A DNA stretch of 64,000 nucleotides from Pogona vitticeps (taxonomy: Eukaryota; Chordata; Lepidosauria; Squamata; Agamidae), in the NCBI RefSeq assembly GCF_051106095.1, contig NC_135787.1, positions 172,631,001 through 172,695,000 on the forward strand, in the 5' to 3' direction. Below are positions 11,041 through 24,032 of the stretch, piece by piece (the stretch's first letter is position 1; each line of letters begins with the position of its first letter). The translations under genes and the position numbers were made by a program. Under the pieces are notes generated by a model. It was given only the letters and a program-made list of their open reading frames with translations, was not told where the DNA came from and searched no databases.

Positions 11041-12630
11041 TGGAGTTTTCTGTACCACCCAGTTGGCAGCTTCTACTCAAATACCGGTAGTTGCTGTCAT
11101 TGGAAATGTTTAATCTGTTGCAAGACTCCACACCACACCAGAAATGGCTGTAATTCTTAGCACCACCTCCTTCCTCATCCTTTCTCTTCACACCTGCCCT
11201 TTATCTGTCCTCTATCTTTTACATTGAAGTCTTGTCTTCCCTTAAAAAACAACCAACAACAGATGATATCGTGCTGACTTGAAATGACAACTTCTCAGCC
11301 TAGCGCAGAGCAGAACTAATTAAAACTGGTTTTCATCATGGAAATAAGGTGGTTTATATAATGATGAAGATGTTTCCTAGAAATATTGTATAGATAAGAA
11401 TCAGGATGAGGTTGCCAAATGCCCTGTGTGTGCAACCGCATAGACTTAATTGCACTTTTTTTTTTCTAAATGCTGTTTGGGATTGTGTGGAGAGAGGGCA
11501 GTTTGCCCACATATGTCAAATCCAGTATGTTTTTTTTCCCCTCGATAGCTTGGTGGAAAGTGAGGGAGGGCATCTGGAGGAGAAGGAAAAGATTTAATTT
11601 GGAAATTGTAGCCATGTACGAGAGAAAGAGGCAAACAATTATGAAAGGCCTCTCTGACTTAACATAGATAGGTTATTACAACTTAATAAAAAGGAAAATA
11701 CTTGAACCGCATCAGAGACCGGTACATTTGGGGGAGATTGCACATGGGACAGATCAAAGAAAAGAGAACACTCATGTATCCTTACAATTTCCCCCTCCCC
11801 TAAATTTTATTTCCTTTAAATTACTATAAAACCTAACAGGATGGGAATAAAAGAGGGCCCAGTATTGATCTCTTTCACTCCCTCTCCAATATCTTCTCAT
11901 GCTGCTCTCCCCCTCTGCAAAAGAATTTAGCAGGGTACTAGTGCAGTACTTAACTGATATAGTGCATTTCACATTTTTTTTTTAAAGTATTCTAGGGGAA
12001 AAAAACAAGTTGCACTCACTGGAAGGAGATCTTCCCAGTCCACTGCCATATTAACTACTGAAGAAATTACTATGAATGTAACCTAGATCATATCCACCAT
12101 TGTCCCTTTGGACCAATACAGACAATCACACATGCAAGGAACTGAGACAAAATGGTCCCCATTTTTCCTCCCTGCTGGATGACGAAAGTGTAATGAATGG
12201 TCATGGGAAAGGACCAGAAATACTCATAGTAAGCTATTCCTCATAGAGTCAATGAAAAATAACTTGAAATTGACAGTATCAATTGCAGTACAAATAATTT
12301 GACAGGTTGCAGTGTAGTTGAGCCTCAAGGACTAAGTATAGAAGTACTTCATTTTATTAGTTCTAACTCTCCCACCAATCAGTTTCAGTGGATAATCCCA
12401 GGAGTCTAGGACAATGAAAACGAGAATAAAACATGCCCTTACCAACTTTCTCCACACCATGGATTTTGGCTTCCCCACTTGATTTTTCTCTCCAAAGCTA
12501 AACAGATTCTAGGTTCCATAATAGGTATTTCCTGTTTAAAATAACACAGCAAAAGAGGGAACATTTTGAGAACTGCAAGCCAAGAGGGTAAAGAAAACTA
12601 TACTGGATAGTTGTTTCTATGTCCTGTCCA
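11041..12630. other. No gene recognised
   Basis: Single-copy-looking DNA with short poly-T and poly-A runs. Nothing I can assign. Confidence 0.5.
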
Positions 12631-12634
12631 GTAG

Positions 12635-12815
12635 TTTCTGACTTAAGGTCAACTTAACAGAGTTTTTTGAGATATGCGAGATGTTCAGTTAATGGCTTCC
12701 ATTGCCACATGCAGTCCTAGTGAGTTTCCGTGGCCCAGTGAGGATTTGATCCCAGGTCTTCTGGGTTCTAATCCAGCACTTAGCTACTACACCACACAGG
12801 CACACCAGATAATCA
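12635..12815 (-). mobile_element. Degenerate Sauria-type SINE, reverse orientation
   Basis: On the minus strand it carries a tRNA-like head (TGTGGTGTAGTAGCTAAGTG) and B-box region (GACCTGGGATCAAATCCTCA), with a worn BovB-like tail beyond. More diverged than the 22.8 kb copy. Confidence 0.6.
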
Positions 12816-12863
12816 GATAATATGATTTAGGGTTCTGCACTTTCATATATTCAATGCCATGCA

Positions 12864-13863
12864 CAATGAATAGATAGTTACTGGCTAGAGATGGGGAATT
12901 TTTATATTCAGTGCCATGCACAAGATTTGGCTCTTGATATGCCAGCACAAAAGCCACATCCTATGGCCACCTGTGAGTCAGAGTCCTTCATCAGGAGTTC
13001 ATTTCCCCCCTGTGCTTTGTAGATGAAGAGCCAACCTATGTAGCCTTGGCCAAGCTACATGCTCCCAAAGTGCCCCTAGAAGAAGACAACAGTAAACTAC
13101 TTCTGAGTAGTTTATATCTAGGAAAACCTGGAAGGATGGCCATAAGTTAGACAACACATAATTATTTTTAATATAACGATGCTCCGGTCATTATAGGTTT
13201 TGCAGAGGGTTGCACTTTTCGTATGTGTGCATTTTTTTTCATACCAAACTTAAGATGTGCTTATTAAAGGCACACGTCTTTTTCTCAGTCCGTAGGATCA
13301 TGTTTTCTAATCCACTTGAAGAAATGTATTTTTCTGCATCTGCACAAAGCCCAGCACATTTCTTCCCCCCCTCCCAGTCTACCGCTTTCTTTAATTGCAG
13401 ATGGCCCTGTTTACATCAAGAGAACTAAAAACTTCAATTTTCATCTTTGGCAAGATAGCAAGTAAGTGGTGAATTAACTCGCCAAAGGGCAAATGATACC
13501 CACTCAAAGCAGTGAGATGCAACTAATACATGGGAGGATGGCTTGTGTATTGATTGCTAGAAGGTACTAAAAGTACACATCATCTTAGCATATATGATAA
13601 AATGGCTGAATTCTCATTCCAGCATCAGAAGGATGTGCCAGAGGAGCAGTATGTACCTGAGTGAGATACATCAAAAAGTACAAACTGTTCAGACCCAGAG
13701 TTTAAGTTGTAGATCAACAACAGTCCTTAAGTTCAAATGAAGATATATGATTTGGCTACAGTACAGCTTCTCTTGTTACTCTACAAACAAGCAAACTTTT
13801 GTCGGTAGTTGTTATATGACCTGCAATGAATAGATAGTTACCGACTAGAGATGGGGAATTTTT
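12864..13863. repeat. Pair of about 40-bp direct repeats 960 bp apart
   Basis: 12864-12903 and 13824-13863 share CAATGAATAGATAGTTAC and CTAGAGATGGGGAATTTT with only two or so differences. The first copy is also flanked by two ATATTCA(A/G)TGCCATGCACA copies. A SINE lies between the distant pair. The origin is unclear: a local duplication or the ends of an old insertion. Confidence 0.75.
12955..13168 (+). mobile_element. Degenerate Sauria-type SINE
   Basis: The body CCTATGTAGCCTTGGCCAAG and CACTTCTGAG-like stretch, then GGATGGCCATAAGTTAGACA and ACACATAATTATT, match the BovB-like tail of the other copies. The tRNA head is worn. Confidence 0.65.
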
Positions 13864-13869
13864 TTAAAA

Positions 13870-15955
13870 AAAAAACCACAACTTCCAGAAATGAGAATTC
13901 TAGGAGATGTCATTTGCAAGAAGTCATTGCCCAGAAAGATAACTTCTGTCTTGGGTGGAGTCCTGTTTAAAGAATGGTGGCTGGGATTTTCCCTACAAAG
14001 ATGGGTGTTTCTTGGAAAAAGAAAAAGATCTGAAACAAGGCGATGTGCCTCCCTTTTTAGTAATCTAAGCAAAACACAAAAGCATTGTCAGTGCAACCAC
14101 CTTACACGTACCTTAGAGAATTTCTGAAACTCCCAGTTTTTGTTCTGATTAGCTCCTTCTGGCAAGTACTTTATTCCAGCACTTAAAGCTACGCATGCCA
14201 GTGCAGTTTCCAACACCACCACCCCACATTTGTCTGATGGAAGTTAGTCTGCTTTTGTGAGAGTTAAATTAATAGTCAGGATTCAAAGAACCAAAACAAA
14301 TTCAATTTGGGTCGTCACATAATGCTTAACCAAAAAGAAAGAGGGGAATCGCTTGTCTAGAAAACAGATGACAAAGGACAATGCAGTCCATCAACATCAG
14401 GAAGATGACATTTTGTCCATCCCTGATCTAGCTTGGTAATGATTCTGGAGAACATGAAATCTCTCATACCTTTGTAGCATTTTGTAGTCCTAATACAAGC
14501 TTGATTGCCCATCCCTGGATAGGGTTTTTACTCATGGATCAAAACAACTGCTTCTTAGTTGTAATCAGCAAGGCGATGCTGATGTTGTGTCCTAAAAAAA
14601 ATAGACAAACCATGAAAGGAAATGAGTTGATACCCCTTTTGCTGGTTTTAAGATAATTGAATCAAGCAAACTACACTCACTGCAGGGTCACAAGATACAG
14701 CATGAAACGAGCTCACTGTCTAAGAATCCCAAGTGACTACATCGCCTGAAATAGCAACCTCTCCTGGGTCACAAATGAACAGGCTCGCAAGTTTTCCTTA
14801 AGAAGATCTGATGTCGACCTCTGCAACATTTGATTTCCAATTTTTGAGCAATAAGATCCTAGTCTTCCTTCTCCTTAACTATTCCTATGGCACTGCTCAG
14901 CGAAGAGAATGGCTTAGGCAGTATTGTGTCCTGACTCACACTAACATTTATCATAAAGTCTTTTAGGGAAGACCAAACTTCAACCCAGAATCGGAATTGA
15001 CTATCAAACAGTGCATTCTGTTTGATTGATATACTAACTAATTTTCATTACAAACATACTTTGCATTTTGGCATGCTTTGCTTTGTGACTGGTTGTTGGA
15101 AGACAACCCTGGCTTAATTTGCAAGTCTGATTTCCAAGGCAAGTGTCTGAGGGAATCCCTTAGTGGGAGCAAAAGGGTGTTAATTGCAGAGGCAATGCAT
15201 TCCTTTTAATTCTTCTTTGACATGGTTGGCCATCAAGTAGGAGTTTTCCCAACCCATTTCCTGTTACCATAATGATTCTCTCCATTTTCAGTTACAGGCA
15301 CTGTTCTCTATATGCCATGCACAGGTAGGTACTTTTATTCCTCAGTGGTGCCTTAGCCACCCTTTCAGTTCTGCAGACTACTCTCTTTGGAGTCATCCTG
15401 GTCTAGGGATCATCCTGCTCAACCCTAGAAAATGTTTTTTATACCAACAGCCCCGTCATGTGGGAAATACAAAAAGTGCCTTTGGGCACATGCAAAGCCA
15501 GTATGCTTTATTTAGTTATTTATTCATGAAACTGACATGGTGTTTGAGAACCTTTGTTCTCAAGTAGTTTATATTAAAATACAGACATAGCTTTATGGGT
15601 GAAAAGTGCCTATATGGACTCAGACTAATGGCCCATCTAGACCAGGAATGTCTACCATCTCCAGTTTCTTAGGAGAAATCTTACTCATTATCTGTTACTT
15701 GGCCATTTACCAGAATAGATCCTCTCACTGAGTTTTCCAACGAGGATTCGTCTAAATGAGGAACTGACCAAAAAAAGCTCACTGAGAGATAAACAGTTAT
15801 AAGGAGGGAGATGGTAGAACTTCAAATTGCTCAGGAGGCTCAGCAAATACACAGCTCACCTGGTGATAATTTTCCCCTCTCAAGTGAGACTCGTGATAAT
15901 TCTGTTCAAATTCAGCTCAATACAGATTTTGCATCCCATACCAATTGTCATACAA
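13870..15955. other. No gene recognised; largely unique sequence
   Basis: Two kilobases without a recognisable repeat or exon. It could hold regulatory sequence, but nothing in the bases alone shows this. Confidence 0.5.

Positions 15956-15959
<4 letters not shown>

Positions 15960-15993
<34 letters not shown>
15960..15993. repeat. (TC)n microsatellite
   Basis: About 17 TC units. Confidence 0.95.
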
Positions 15994-15999
<6 letters not shown>

Positions 16000-17037
16000 G
16001 TAGTGCAATCCATTTCCCAGTGATCCCATAAGGCATGGAGAAGCATGCTCCGGCCTGACCCTCATCTGTGCCCAAGCTGGACCTTTTTAGACTTCCACAT
16101 TTGTGAGCTGGGCTAGAGTGATTCGACCAGCAGACAGAAGGGTTGCTTTAAGGAAAGTCGTGACGCTTTGTGATGCAATCAGGCATCTACCTTTCCAACC
16201 ATCTGATAGCACCCTAAGTTGACTGGCATTGCATGCTACACACTTGATCTTCTACTTGTCTTGGAAACACTACATTTCCTTACTATAAAGCCCAAGAATC
16301 CCTGTGCCAGCATGGGTATCAAAAAGTAACTTTTCCAACCGCTGATATGGGTGTGCGCCTATGCACACATACTTCTTGCCGGCTAACCACTCTGATACTG
16401 AGGAAATCCAGTATTGGTGTTCTCCACCATTTGTTTTAAACAAGCTGTGAACTATATCAGACTACACATGTCCAGCTTGCAACAAAGATATCCCCATCTA
16501 CTGCTTGGGGAGGGATACCATCCTGCTCGTGCTGGAATGGTCAGGACTAGAGCCAAGGATAAGCTGTACTCGGGGTGTGATTTTTAAAATGTTTTTAGTT
16601 ACCCTGAGGGCAGTCTTTAAAAGGTTCTCAGTAGCTCTGAGGTCAGTCTTGTTTTGCTTAGACAGTCAAAATATCTGCACAAGTGACTTTGGTGTCAGCA
16701 GTGTGGTACAATGTGCTTCCTCTGAGCCCAGTAGGTGGGCAAAATCCACCCCTGGCCGTTCTCCTATTTCAGTTCCCCTCTTCTGCTAGCAAAAAAGTGA
16801 GAAGTCTCCTGGAGAGTGGTTGTTCATCTTTTAAATAGGTTGTACCCCTCTGTACTTAGGGCTTGGCTATGCTGCTTGCCCGGAGCAGGCTGGTGCAGAC
16901 TAAATAAAGTCACTTGAAGGTCAAGTGGAGATTCCATATGGCATCTGGTGCAATCCTTGCAGCCGCATAGCATAAAGTTGGGGAAATAACAATATTGCAT
17001 TGTAACACTGGATATCAGTGGGAGGGGACTCTTCACA
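15994..17037. other. No gene recognised
   Basis: Mixed-composition DNA. A small degenerate internal duplication (about 16.59-16.65 kb, AGTTACCCTGAGGGCAGTC-like units) is the only structure seen. Confidence 0.5.
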
Positions 17038-17045
17038 ACTTAAAG

Positions 17046-17165
17046 CAGTGGTTCCCAAGATGCTGGGTTAAAACTCCCAGGAGCCTTCACCACTAGCTGT
17101 GCTGCCTAGGATTTCTGGGCGTTGTAGTCCAATAACATCTGGGGATCCACAGATGGGAACCACTG
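17046..17165. mobile_element. Palindromic hAT-type MITE, copy 2
   Basis: Ends CAGTGGTTCCCA and TGGGAACCACTG are perfect inverted repeats. Flanking octamers ACTTAAAG (17038-17045) and ACCTAAAG (17166-17173) differ at one base, consistent with an 8-bp target duplication. Confidence 0.85.
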
Positions 17166-17173
17166 ACCTAAAG

Positions 17174-18040
17174 TGATTGTTTCTTGCCACTGACCTATTC
17201 CTAAAGTTCTTTTTCCTGCCTCTGACTTGCCCCTCTTCTCTTCCTGATTTGTTTGTTTCACTTCCTTTTTAAAGGCTCTTTCTCTCTTTATCTGATCCCT
17301 ACATGTGGTCATGAAAGCATTTTCTCCTCTGTGTGGAGACCGCAACTTTCCTTTTATTCCTCTGTTTGTAACTATGGATCACAGCCGTAAGTAAATATAC
17401 ATGTACATTTTTTTTACTTAAAATGCTTCTAGAGTGATCTTTAGCATATAAAGTGCTAGTTTATAAGTTAAAGATCATTGCCAAATTTCTTACTCCAGAG
17501 TCTTCCACAGTCCATACCACACAAAGATGTGCAAAATACCGGAAAATAAGACTGGAGGTGGCCAGAAGTCCACTTCCATTATTTTTTTAAATGATATATT
17601 TGTTGTGTTAAAATATATTGTGGCATTGTTACTCTTATGCACACAAAAAAGTGATAACTGATGTGTTCCAGATCCTGTCCATCCCCCATATCATCCCATG
17701 TATGAAGCATGAGATGGTATATAAATAAACATCTGGTCTTTGAGCATACTCATACACACATATACACACAATTTCAGAGGGCTGGCCGTGCCAGCTTATT
17801 GCAGCAAAAACAACTACTGTATGATTTTTTTGTGGAGCCTTATTTAAAGGTTTACTTGGTAGAAGCTTTCATAGAGTCCAACTAACTTTACCAGATGCCA
17901 GTCAGTACTTAGCCACTGTTCTCTGAGTGACCTTCAGACATTTGTTTTCTGTCAGCCTAACCTATGTTGCTACACTGTTGTGAAGAGTAAAACAGGGTGA
18001 AGGTAACAGATAGTGGAAGGCAGGAAGATGATGACTTATA
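17174..18040. other. No gene recognised
   Basis: No exon or named repeat seen. Short ATAC-type low complexity near 17.75 kb. Confidence 0.5.
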
Positions 18041-18048
18041 CCCTAAAC

Positions 18049-18184
18049 CAGTGGTCTCCAACCTTGGGCCTCCAGATGTTCTTGTACTACAATTCCCAGA
18101 AGCCTTCACCACCACCTCTGCTGGCCAGGATTTCTGGGAGTTGAAGTCCAAGAACATCTGGAGGCCCAAGGTTGGGGACCACTG
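18049..18184. mobile_element. Palindromic hAT-type MITE, copy 3, complete with 8-bp duplication
   Basis: The 136-bp hairpin has ends CAGTGGTCTCCAACCTTGGG and CCCAAGGTTGGGGACCACTG. CCCTAAAC flanks it exactly on both sides (18041-18048 and 18185-18192). An 8-bp duplication with CAGTGG termini places the family with hAT elements. Confidence 0.9.
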
Positions 18185-18192
18185 CCCTAAAC

Positions 18193-18735
18193 GCTTCCTC
18201 CATTAAAGGAACAGAGCTTTTCCATTTTCTCCTTTCCCCTGTAGTCTATACATTCCATGAACAACACAGATATATATATATACAGTAGAAGAACAAGTAA
18301 GAATCCATGCTTGGAAAAAGGCTGCTATAGCCAAAGCCTGAAAAAACTTAGAGGTGTTTCCAGAGAGAATAGAATCCCTCTTTATGACACCTTCCAGACT
18401 ACTAGTTCATCTCTAAGTGCTGGTTTTGACCTACAAAGTCCAAGCAGACTTGTGGCCAGATTGTCTTGAGGTCCCTGTCTTACCATATGGGTCTCCTTTG
18501 GTTCTAAGGTCTTTGGGATAGGGGAGCCTTTCTCTCAATTCTGCCAATCTCACATTCTGACAGCCATCAAGGAGACAGGAGGTGGCAGCCTTCATGGCTA
18601 CTCCCAGGCTCTGGTCTTCCCTTCCATGGAAGACTGGGCTGGCTTCCTCCCTACTATTCTTTCACCACCGGACCAAGGACTTTCCTCCAGGCAAGCGTTT
18701 TAGTAAGGAACTGATTTCCATGGAAGAGATTTTGA
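18193..18735. other. No gene recognised
   Basis: A pyrimidine-rich, moderately GC stretch, possibly a worn LINE fragment. I could not identify it. Confidence 0.45.
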
Positions 18736-18744
18736 ATGAGGGAT

Positions 18745-18947
18745 GGTGAATGCCAATATGATGTCATGAACAGAGGATTGGACCAGGACTCAGAAGACCA
18801 GATTTCAAATCCCTGCTCTGCCATGGAAACTCATTGAGGTGGGAGAGGAATTGATAAAACCATTCCTTAAATGTGTCACGTACCTTGAAAACCCTCCAAA
18901 GGTCACCAAGAGTCAGGTGTGGCTTAACAGCACATAACAACAACAAT
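18745..18947 (+). mobile_element. Sauria-type SINE with (ACA)n tail
   Basis: A tRNA-like region (GATTTCAAATCCCTGCTCTG) leads into CTTGAAAACCCTCCAAAGGT, GTGGCTTAACAGCACATAAC and an (ACA)n tail, the BovB-like terminus. Confidence 0.75.
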
Positions 18948-19963
18948 GTTCTTTTAAATTGTTTTAAACAGCTTTTTTTCAGTGGCTTTGATACATAATA
19001 TGCTTGACTGTTAAAATGTTTTAGTTGAATTTTTTAGCGGTCTTTGTATTTGTCTATTAAATATTTTAAGCTGTCTGGGATTTCCTTTTATTGGGAGAAA
19101 TGTCAAGTCAAAATAAAACATATTATTTAAACATATGGCCCAAATGGCCAGTTTTAAATATATATGTTGTATCTTCCCTTGTAGTTCCTTCATTATAATT
19201 TCAAGGGTGTTAGTCATATAATCTCTCATCACCACTCCCCTCAACCTGGGAGATTTTCTTTTGCTGCAGGGAACAGGGCAGTTTAGCCATAACAATGAAA
19301 GCATTGATACCTGTCTGTGGTTAAATACCCACTATCAAGTCATATTCCCAGTGGGAAGTAGCCATAACTCCTTCATGCAAAAATACTGTGTATGAATAGC
19401 TGTGCCCAAAATAACTCTACTGTTGTTAGGATGTCAGGGTCCCACTTGTAACTGCAAACCTCACAGTAGGTCCCACAGGAGTAAAACAAACCAGAGGTCA
19501 GCTAGGATTGCCCTAAAATTGTTATCTGAGAGGCCTCAAAGTTATGTGTCCCAGAGTAGGGCTTCTCGTCCTGAGCATCTCTTTGCATGCTCCTCTGTTT
19601 TGACATCAGTGTGTTGAACTGTGCTACAAAAAGTGTACTAGGCAGTAGAGTGGAATTCTGTAAAATAAAGGTTTTGTAGAATAAGAGCAAGGCAGCACGG
19701 ATGCTCCACTGCCTTGTTCAATATGGGGCAGATCCAACACAATCCAAGCAGTCTAAGACTTGGCATGGATTCAAAGTTGCCTTTGGCAGGTTGCAGTATA
19801 TCTCACCAAAGAAGTTCATACAGAGGATCAACTGGTCCTAGAAATTAGTTCAACTTGTCCTTGAAATAAGAAGTAGATGGGTAGCATATTTAAGTCTCTT
19901 GCAACCAAAACAAACAAAATATTGTGTGCCAACTTAAAGGTTAATTGTCTCTATAATGACATA

Positions 19964-20366
19964 CAGTGGTGCCCCGCAAGACGATGTTAATTCGTTCCAT
20001 TGAAATTGCTGTTTTGCGAAAACATCATCTTGCGAAAAGCATTTCCCCATTGGAATGCATTGAAATCCGTTTAATGCGTTCCAATGAGGAAAAATCGTTG
20101 TCGTCCAGCAAAAGCCACCCATAGGAAAGCAATTTTGCAAAGCGTCTATCAGCTGTAAAATCGCTGTCTTGCGAAAAACAGAAGCACTGATCAGCTGTAA
20201 AAATCGTCATCTTGTGAAAAACGGTCTGTGAAGCACTGACCAAATAATCGTCCAGCGAAATCCCCCACAGGAAAAACCATTTTGCAAATCACTATAGCAA
20301 TCACAAAACGTCATTGTCCTGCAGATTACCCATTTTGCAGGGTAACCATCTAGTGGGGCCCCACTG
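19964..20366. mobile_element. Pogo/Tigger-like mariner MITE, complete
   Basis: 403 bp with inverted ends CAGTGGTGCCCCGC and (reverse complement of the right end) CAGTGGGGCCCCAC. TA lies on both sides (19962-19963 and 20367-20368). Internal TTGCGAAAA and GGAATGCATTGAA motifs recur. No transposase is encoded. Confidence 0.82.
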
Positions 20367-20369
20367 TAC

Positions 20370-21115
20370 ACTTCTTGTGGGCTAGAACTCATTTCTTCTA
20401 CTGTACTATTGATCACATAATGGTTTTTACTCCTGCGCATAAGAAAGCAATGTTATGTGGTGTTAAATGTAACATGAAAAAGGACCTTCATGTCAGAATA
20501 ATTTTGGTTTTCTCTTTCAGTTATTGGAGATTATACTAAACAGTAGGTGAGCTGCATATTTCCAACTATTAGCACATTTCGTCTAAAGTGCTGGGATTTC
20601 CACAGAGGTAGAAATGTTAATAAAGCCAGTGTAACTTGATGGCATGTAACACAGAGCTTGCAGATTAAGTCCATATTTGCATCCTAGTGACCATCTAGAA
20701 AACAAAGCAGGATGGAATGAAAAATGAAGAGGTGAAGGAAAGCATATACTAAGAGAAATACCTTTCACCACTTGAGCCAGCACCAAGTCTAAACATGAAC
20801 TAAATAGGTTGTCTGGTTTCACCTACTAGATGAGGAAGATGGTACTGTATGGCTCTAGGAATTTTTCCTATGTTACCTGCTGGAAATCAAAATAATCATC
20901 AGATCCTACTTAGTCATATTGATGGGTGATAATAAGTCTTTCAAGTTTTACTATTGTTTGTAACAATTATCATATAGGAAGTCAAAAAAGACATATGACT
21001 GAGACACATTTCATCAATTAGCTACAGTGAGCCACTGTAAATTAGTCAAACTATCCAAACACCTACAAAATTATGGTCATCGTCTTCTCTATTGGATTGG
21101 TTAGGTCTGACCACT
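20370..21115. other. No gene recognised
   Basis: A+T-rich sequence without exon or named repeat. Confidence 0.5.
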
Positions 21116-21119
21116 TCTG

Positions 21120-21390
21120 TCCAGATATTCAGTTGTCAAGTTGCTTCCAACAGACACCAACTCTATAAATTAGTGACCTCCAAAAGGACATAGAGTCAAC
21201 ACCACTGCTCAGCTCTTGCAAACTCAAAGCTATGGGTTCCTTTAATGAGTCAACCCATCTCTACTTTGTTCTCCCTCTTTCCTTGCTACCTTCCACTTTT
21301 CTAGGCATTATTATTGTTCCAGGGACTCTTGTCTTCTTATGCCATATCCACGTCATGACCTGTTCAGCATGTAGAAGAAATGGCACTAGG
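21120..21390 (-). mobile_element. Old RTE/BovB-like fragment, reverse orientation
   Basis: GTCAAGTTGCTTCCAACAGA, TGACCTCCAAAAGGACAT and ACTCTTGTCTTCTTATGCCA resemble, in reverse, a common squamate RTE/BovB-related repeat. Much diverged. Confidence 0.5.
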
Positions 21391-21399
21391 TTCAGGCAA

Positions 21400-21930
21400 G
21401 GAATGGGAAACACATAAGCATGTCAGCCAAAAGGTCTCTCAAAGGCCCTTCTGGCCTGCCACTGGATTGGTGCCAAGGTCTCTTGGCTAGGTCACAGAAA
21501 CCCTGGACACTGAAACTTTGGCTCCAACATATAGGCTCCCATCCATCTGTCAACAAGCTGTAAGAAGCAAGCTCTGCAAGAGGCGGTAGGCAGCAGTGCC
21601 AAGCTTTAGACCCTCTGTGGCCTCACAGGCCTTTGCTGCCTGTGCACCTGCTTGCCCTCTCCAGAGTACAAAAACAGGAACAAGCTTCAAAAGCATCCCT
21701 CGCTGGCTTTCCATTCCTTCTCTGGGTAGTTGGGCCAACAGAGAAAAGAGAAGAAAACAGGCAGCAGGGACGGTAATGACAAGGGCAGGCACTTATTCAG
21801 AGAAGAGACCCACTGGGCTTCTCTCCCAAGGGCCTTCAGAGTTTCACCTGGGCATTTTGTTTAATGGACTACAAGTTCCAGAATTCCTCCCAGAGGAATT
21901 CTGTGAGTTTCAGTAAAATCATCACCATCG
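21400..21930. other. No gene recognised; GC-rich patch
   Basis: Overlapping open frames of 80-106 codons on both strands follow the local GC content. The end (21.86-21.91 kb) resembles half of the palindromic hAT MITE (ACTACAAGTTCCAGAATTCC). Confidence 0.4.
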
Positions 21931-21938
21931 TCATCGTC

Positions 21939-22012
<74 letters not shown>
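21939..22012. repeat. (GAT)n microsatellite
   Basis: About 24 GAT units following TCATCGTCAT. Confidence 0.95.
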
Positions 22013-22845
22013 CCTAGTATCTGGTCCCCAGAACATGGAGTTCATGCTAGGGCTGCATGTCCACCTTTGATCACCCTTTGGTTGAAAGGGCAAAGATGGG
22101 TTACTTGTTGCACCTAACAGAAGAGAGGGCGATTCAACCATTGCAAACATAGGAAAAAACGCCTGCTGGATGATTTTGAGACTAGTCTCTCCCTTGATGC
22201 TAAATGTGTTTAATCCATCAGTACAGTTTCCCAGATGCCAGTCCTCCATTTGAAGGACTGTCAGAGGACGGCGCCCGGTTCAGAAGCGTCCTAAGAAGTG
22301 TTGATGTCTTGTCAACAACTGACTCTTGACAAGAGGCTGAGTGGCAGGCCCATTAGTTGCCGTTTCACAGTCCTTCCCCATATAGTGAGATATACTGCAT
22401 TTCTATTTAATGTATAACAGTATCACAAATTCTTGTATGTCAGTACAAGAATTCTTCTGCCAATCTGTGTCATGGTTTCGGTGCTCTGTTGCCCTGTGGA
22501 AGCGATAGCCATGATATGTCATTGCTGCTATGGCATATCGCTTCTAAGAAAAAGTGTGAGGCATAAGTGTGAAAAATCCATACTTCATATCCAGAACTAT
22601 TGGTGAAAGCAGACATCAGAGGAAATCTTTTTCCTCCTCAAACAGGTTTCATCAAAAATACGGCTTCAACGGTGAGACTCTGAGGAAGCTACAGGCTTAA
22701 TTTTGCAAGATCTGGATAGGGCTGGTAATGACAAGACATTTTGGAGGTTAACTCATTCAAAGGTTGCCATGGCTTGGAGGTGACATGATGGCACATTACA
22801 ACAAAGTCAGGCTTGCAAATTGTGCTTGTGTTTAATTTCTAAAAG

Positions 22846-23068
22846 CTGGCTGATAGCTCAGTATTTGGCTGTGGAGCCAGAGGCTGGGAGCTTGATTTAT
22901 CCCGGTGCCTTCTGTGAGTAGACCCAACCTGTGTGGCCTTGGCCAAACTGCACAGTCCCAGGGTGCCCCCCCAGAAGAAGGGAATGGTAAATCACTTCTG
23001 AGCGTTCTCTACCTTGAAAGACCATGAAAAAGGAGAAGTCAGAATTGACTTGACGGGGCATAATTTAT
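22846..23068 (+). mobile_element. Sauria-type SINE, well preserved
   Basis: Head GATAGCTCAGTATTTGGCTG, B-box-like GGGAGCTTGATTTATCCC, body GTGTGGCCTTGGCCAAACTG, tail GTCAGAATTGACTTGACGGG ending CATAATTTATTTT. It is the clearest copy of this family in the window. Confidence 0.85.
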
Positions 23069-23568
23069 TTTATAATTATGACTAATCACAAAACAATGCA
23101 AGATGACCAATCACAGAAGAAAGCACAAAATGCCAGAAAGCGAGGTGAGGAAAACCATAGACTGAAACAAATAAGTGCCTTTTTCTTCTTTTGGGCACCT
23201 CTCAAGGTATGTAGAATGCGTCTTCTAAAATGTACTAGAGAATATCATTTGGTCAGATTCTGAATGTCAGCAAAGAAAACTGTAGCTTTCTGATCAGTGA
23301 AACTGTCAAGCAGCCACTTTGGGTTTGAAGTCCATGGCCCTCCTCAGCACGATGGGCTGGAGTGTCACCAAATGCAGCAGGACTGACTTAATGCATTTTG
23401 AAATTAGAAAGGTATCTACGCATATTACTATCTAAAGCAGGGGTGGGCAGCTGGTATATGACACCCAGGACCCCCCCCTTCTAACTTTGGATTCTAATTC
23501 TGCGAGGGCAGAGGGGCAAATTTGCCATGGTTTGAGAGCTCCCTGCCTCCTCCTCATAATGTTTTGAT

Positions 23569-23748
<180 letters not shown>

Positions 23749-23810
23749 AAGGGACCCACTAGAAGGTGGAAGAAACTCATTTTCAGGTTTAAAAATGTAT
23801 ATGTTAGGGA

Positions 23811-24032
23811 GCCTCGTGGTGCAGTGGTGAAACTGCTGTACTGCAACCAAAACTGTGCTCACGACCCAGGATTCAATCCCAGGTAGCCGGTTCAAGGTTG
23901 AGTTAGACTTCTATCCTTCCAAGGTCAGTAAAATGAGTGCCCAGCTTGCGGGGGGAGGGGGGGGAATGTGTTGCTTGTAAAGCACTATGGGGCACTATAT
24001 AAACAGCACGCTTTGCTTTGCTTTTTAATATA
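23811..24032 (+). mobile_element. tRNA-derived SINE, second family
   Basis: Begins GGAGCCTCGTGGTGCAGTGG, with B box GATTCAATCCCAGG and body TTCCAAGGTCAGTAAAATGA. It ends GCACTATATAAACAGCACGC then (TTTGC)n. It directly follows the GATA array by about 60 bp. Confidence 0.85.

Noticed and set aside
22846-22925. tRNA gene
   Set aside because: The tRNA-like A and B boxes here, and at 4.0, 23.8, 42.5 and 49.9 kb, belong to SINEs with degenerate heads and LINE-type tails. None folds as a full cloverleaf by eye.
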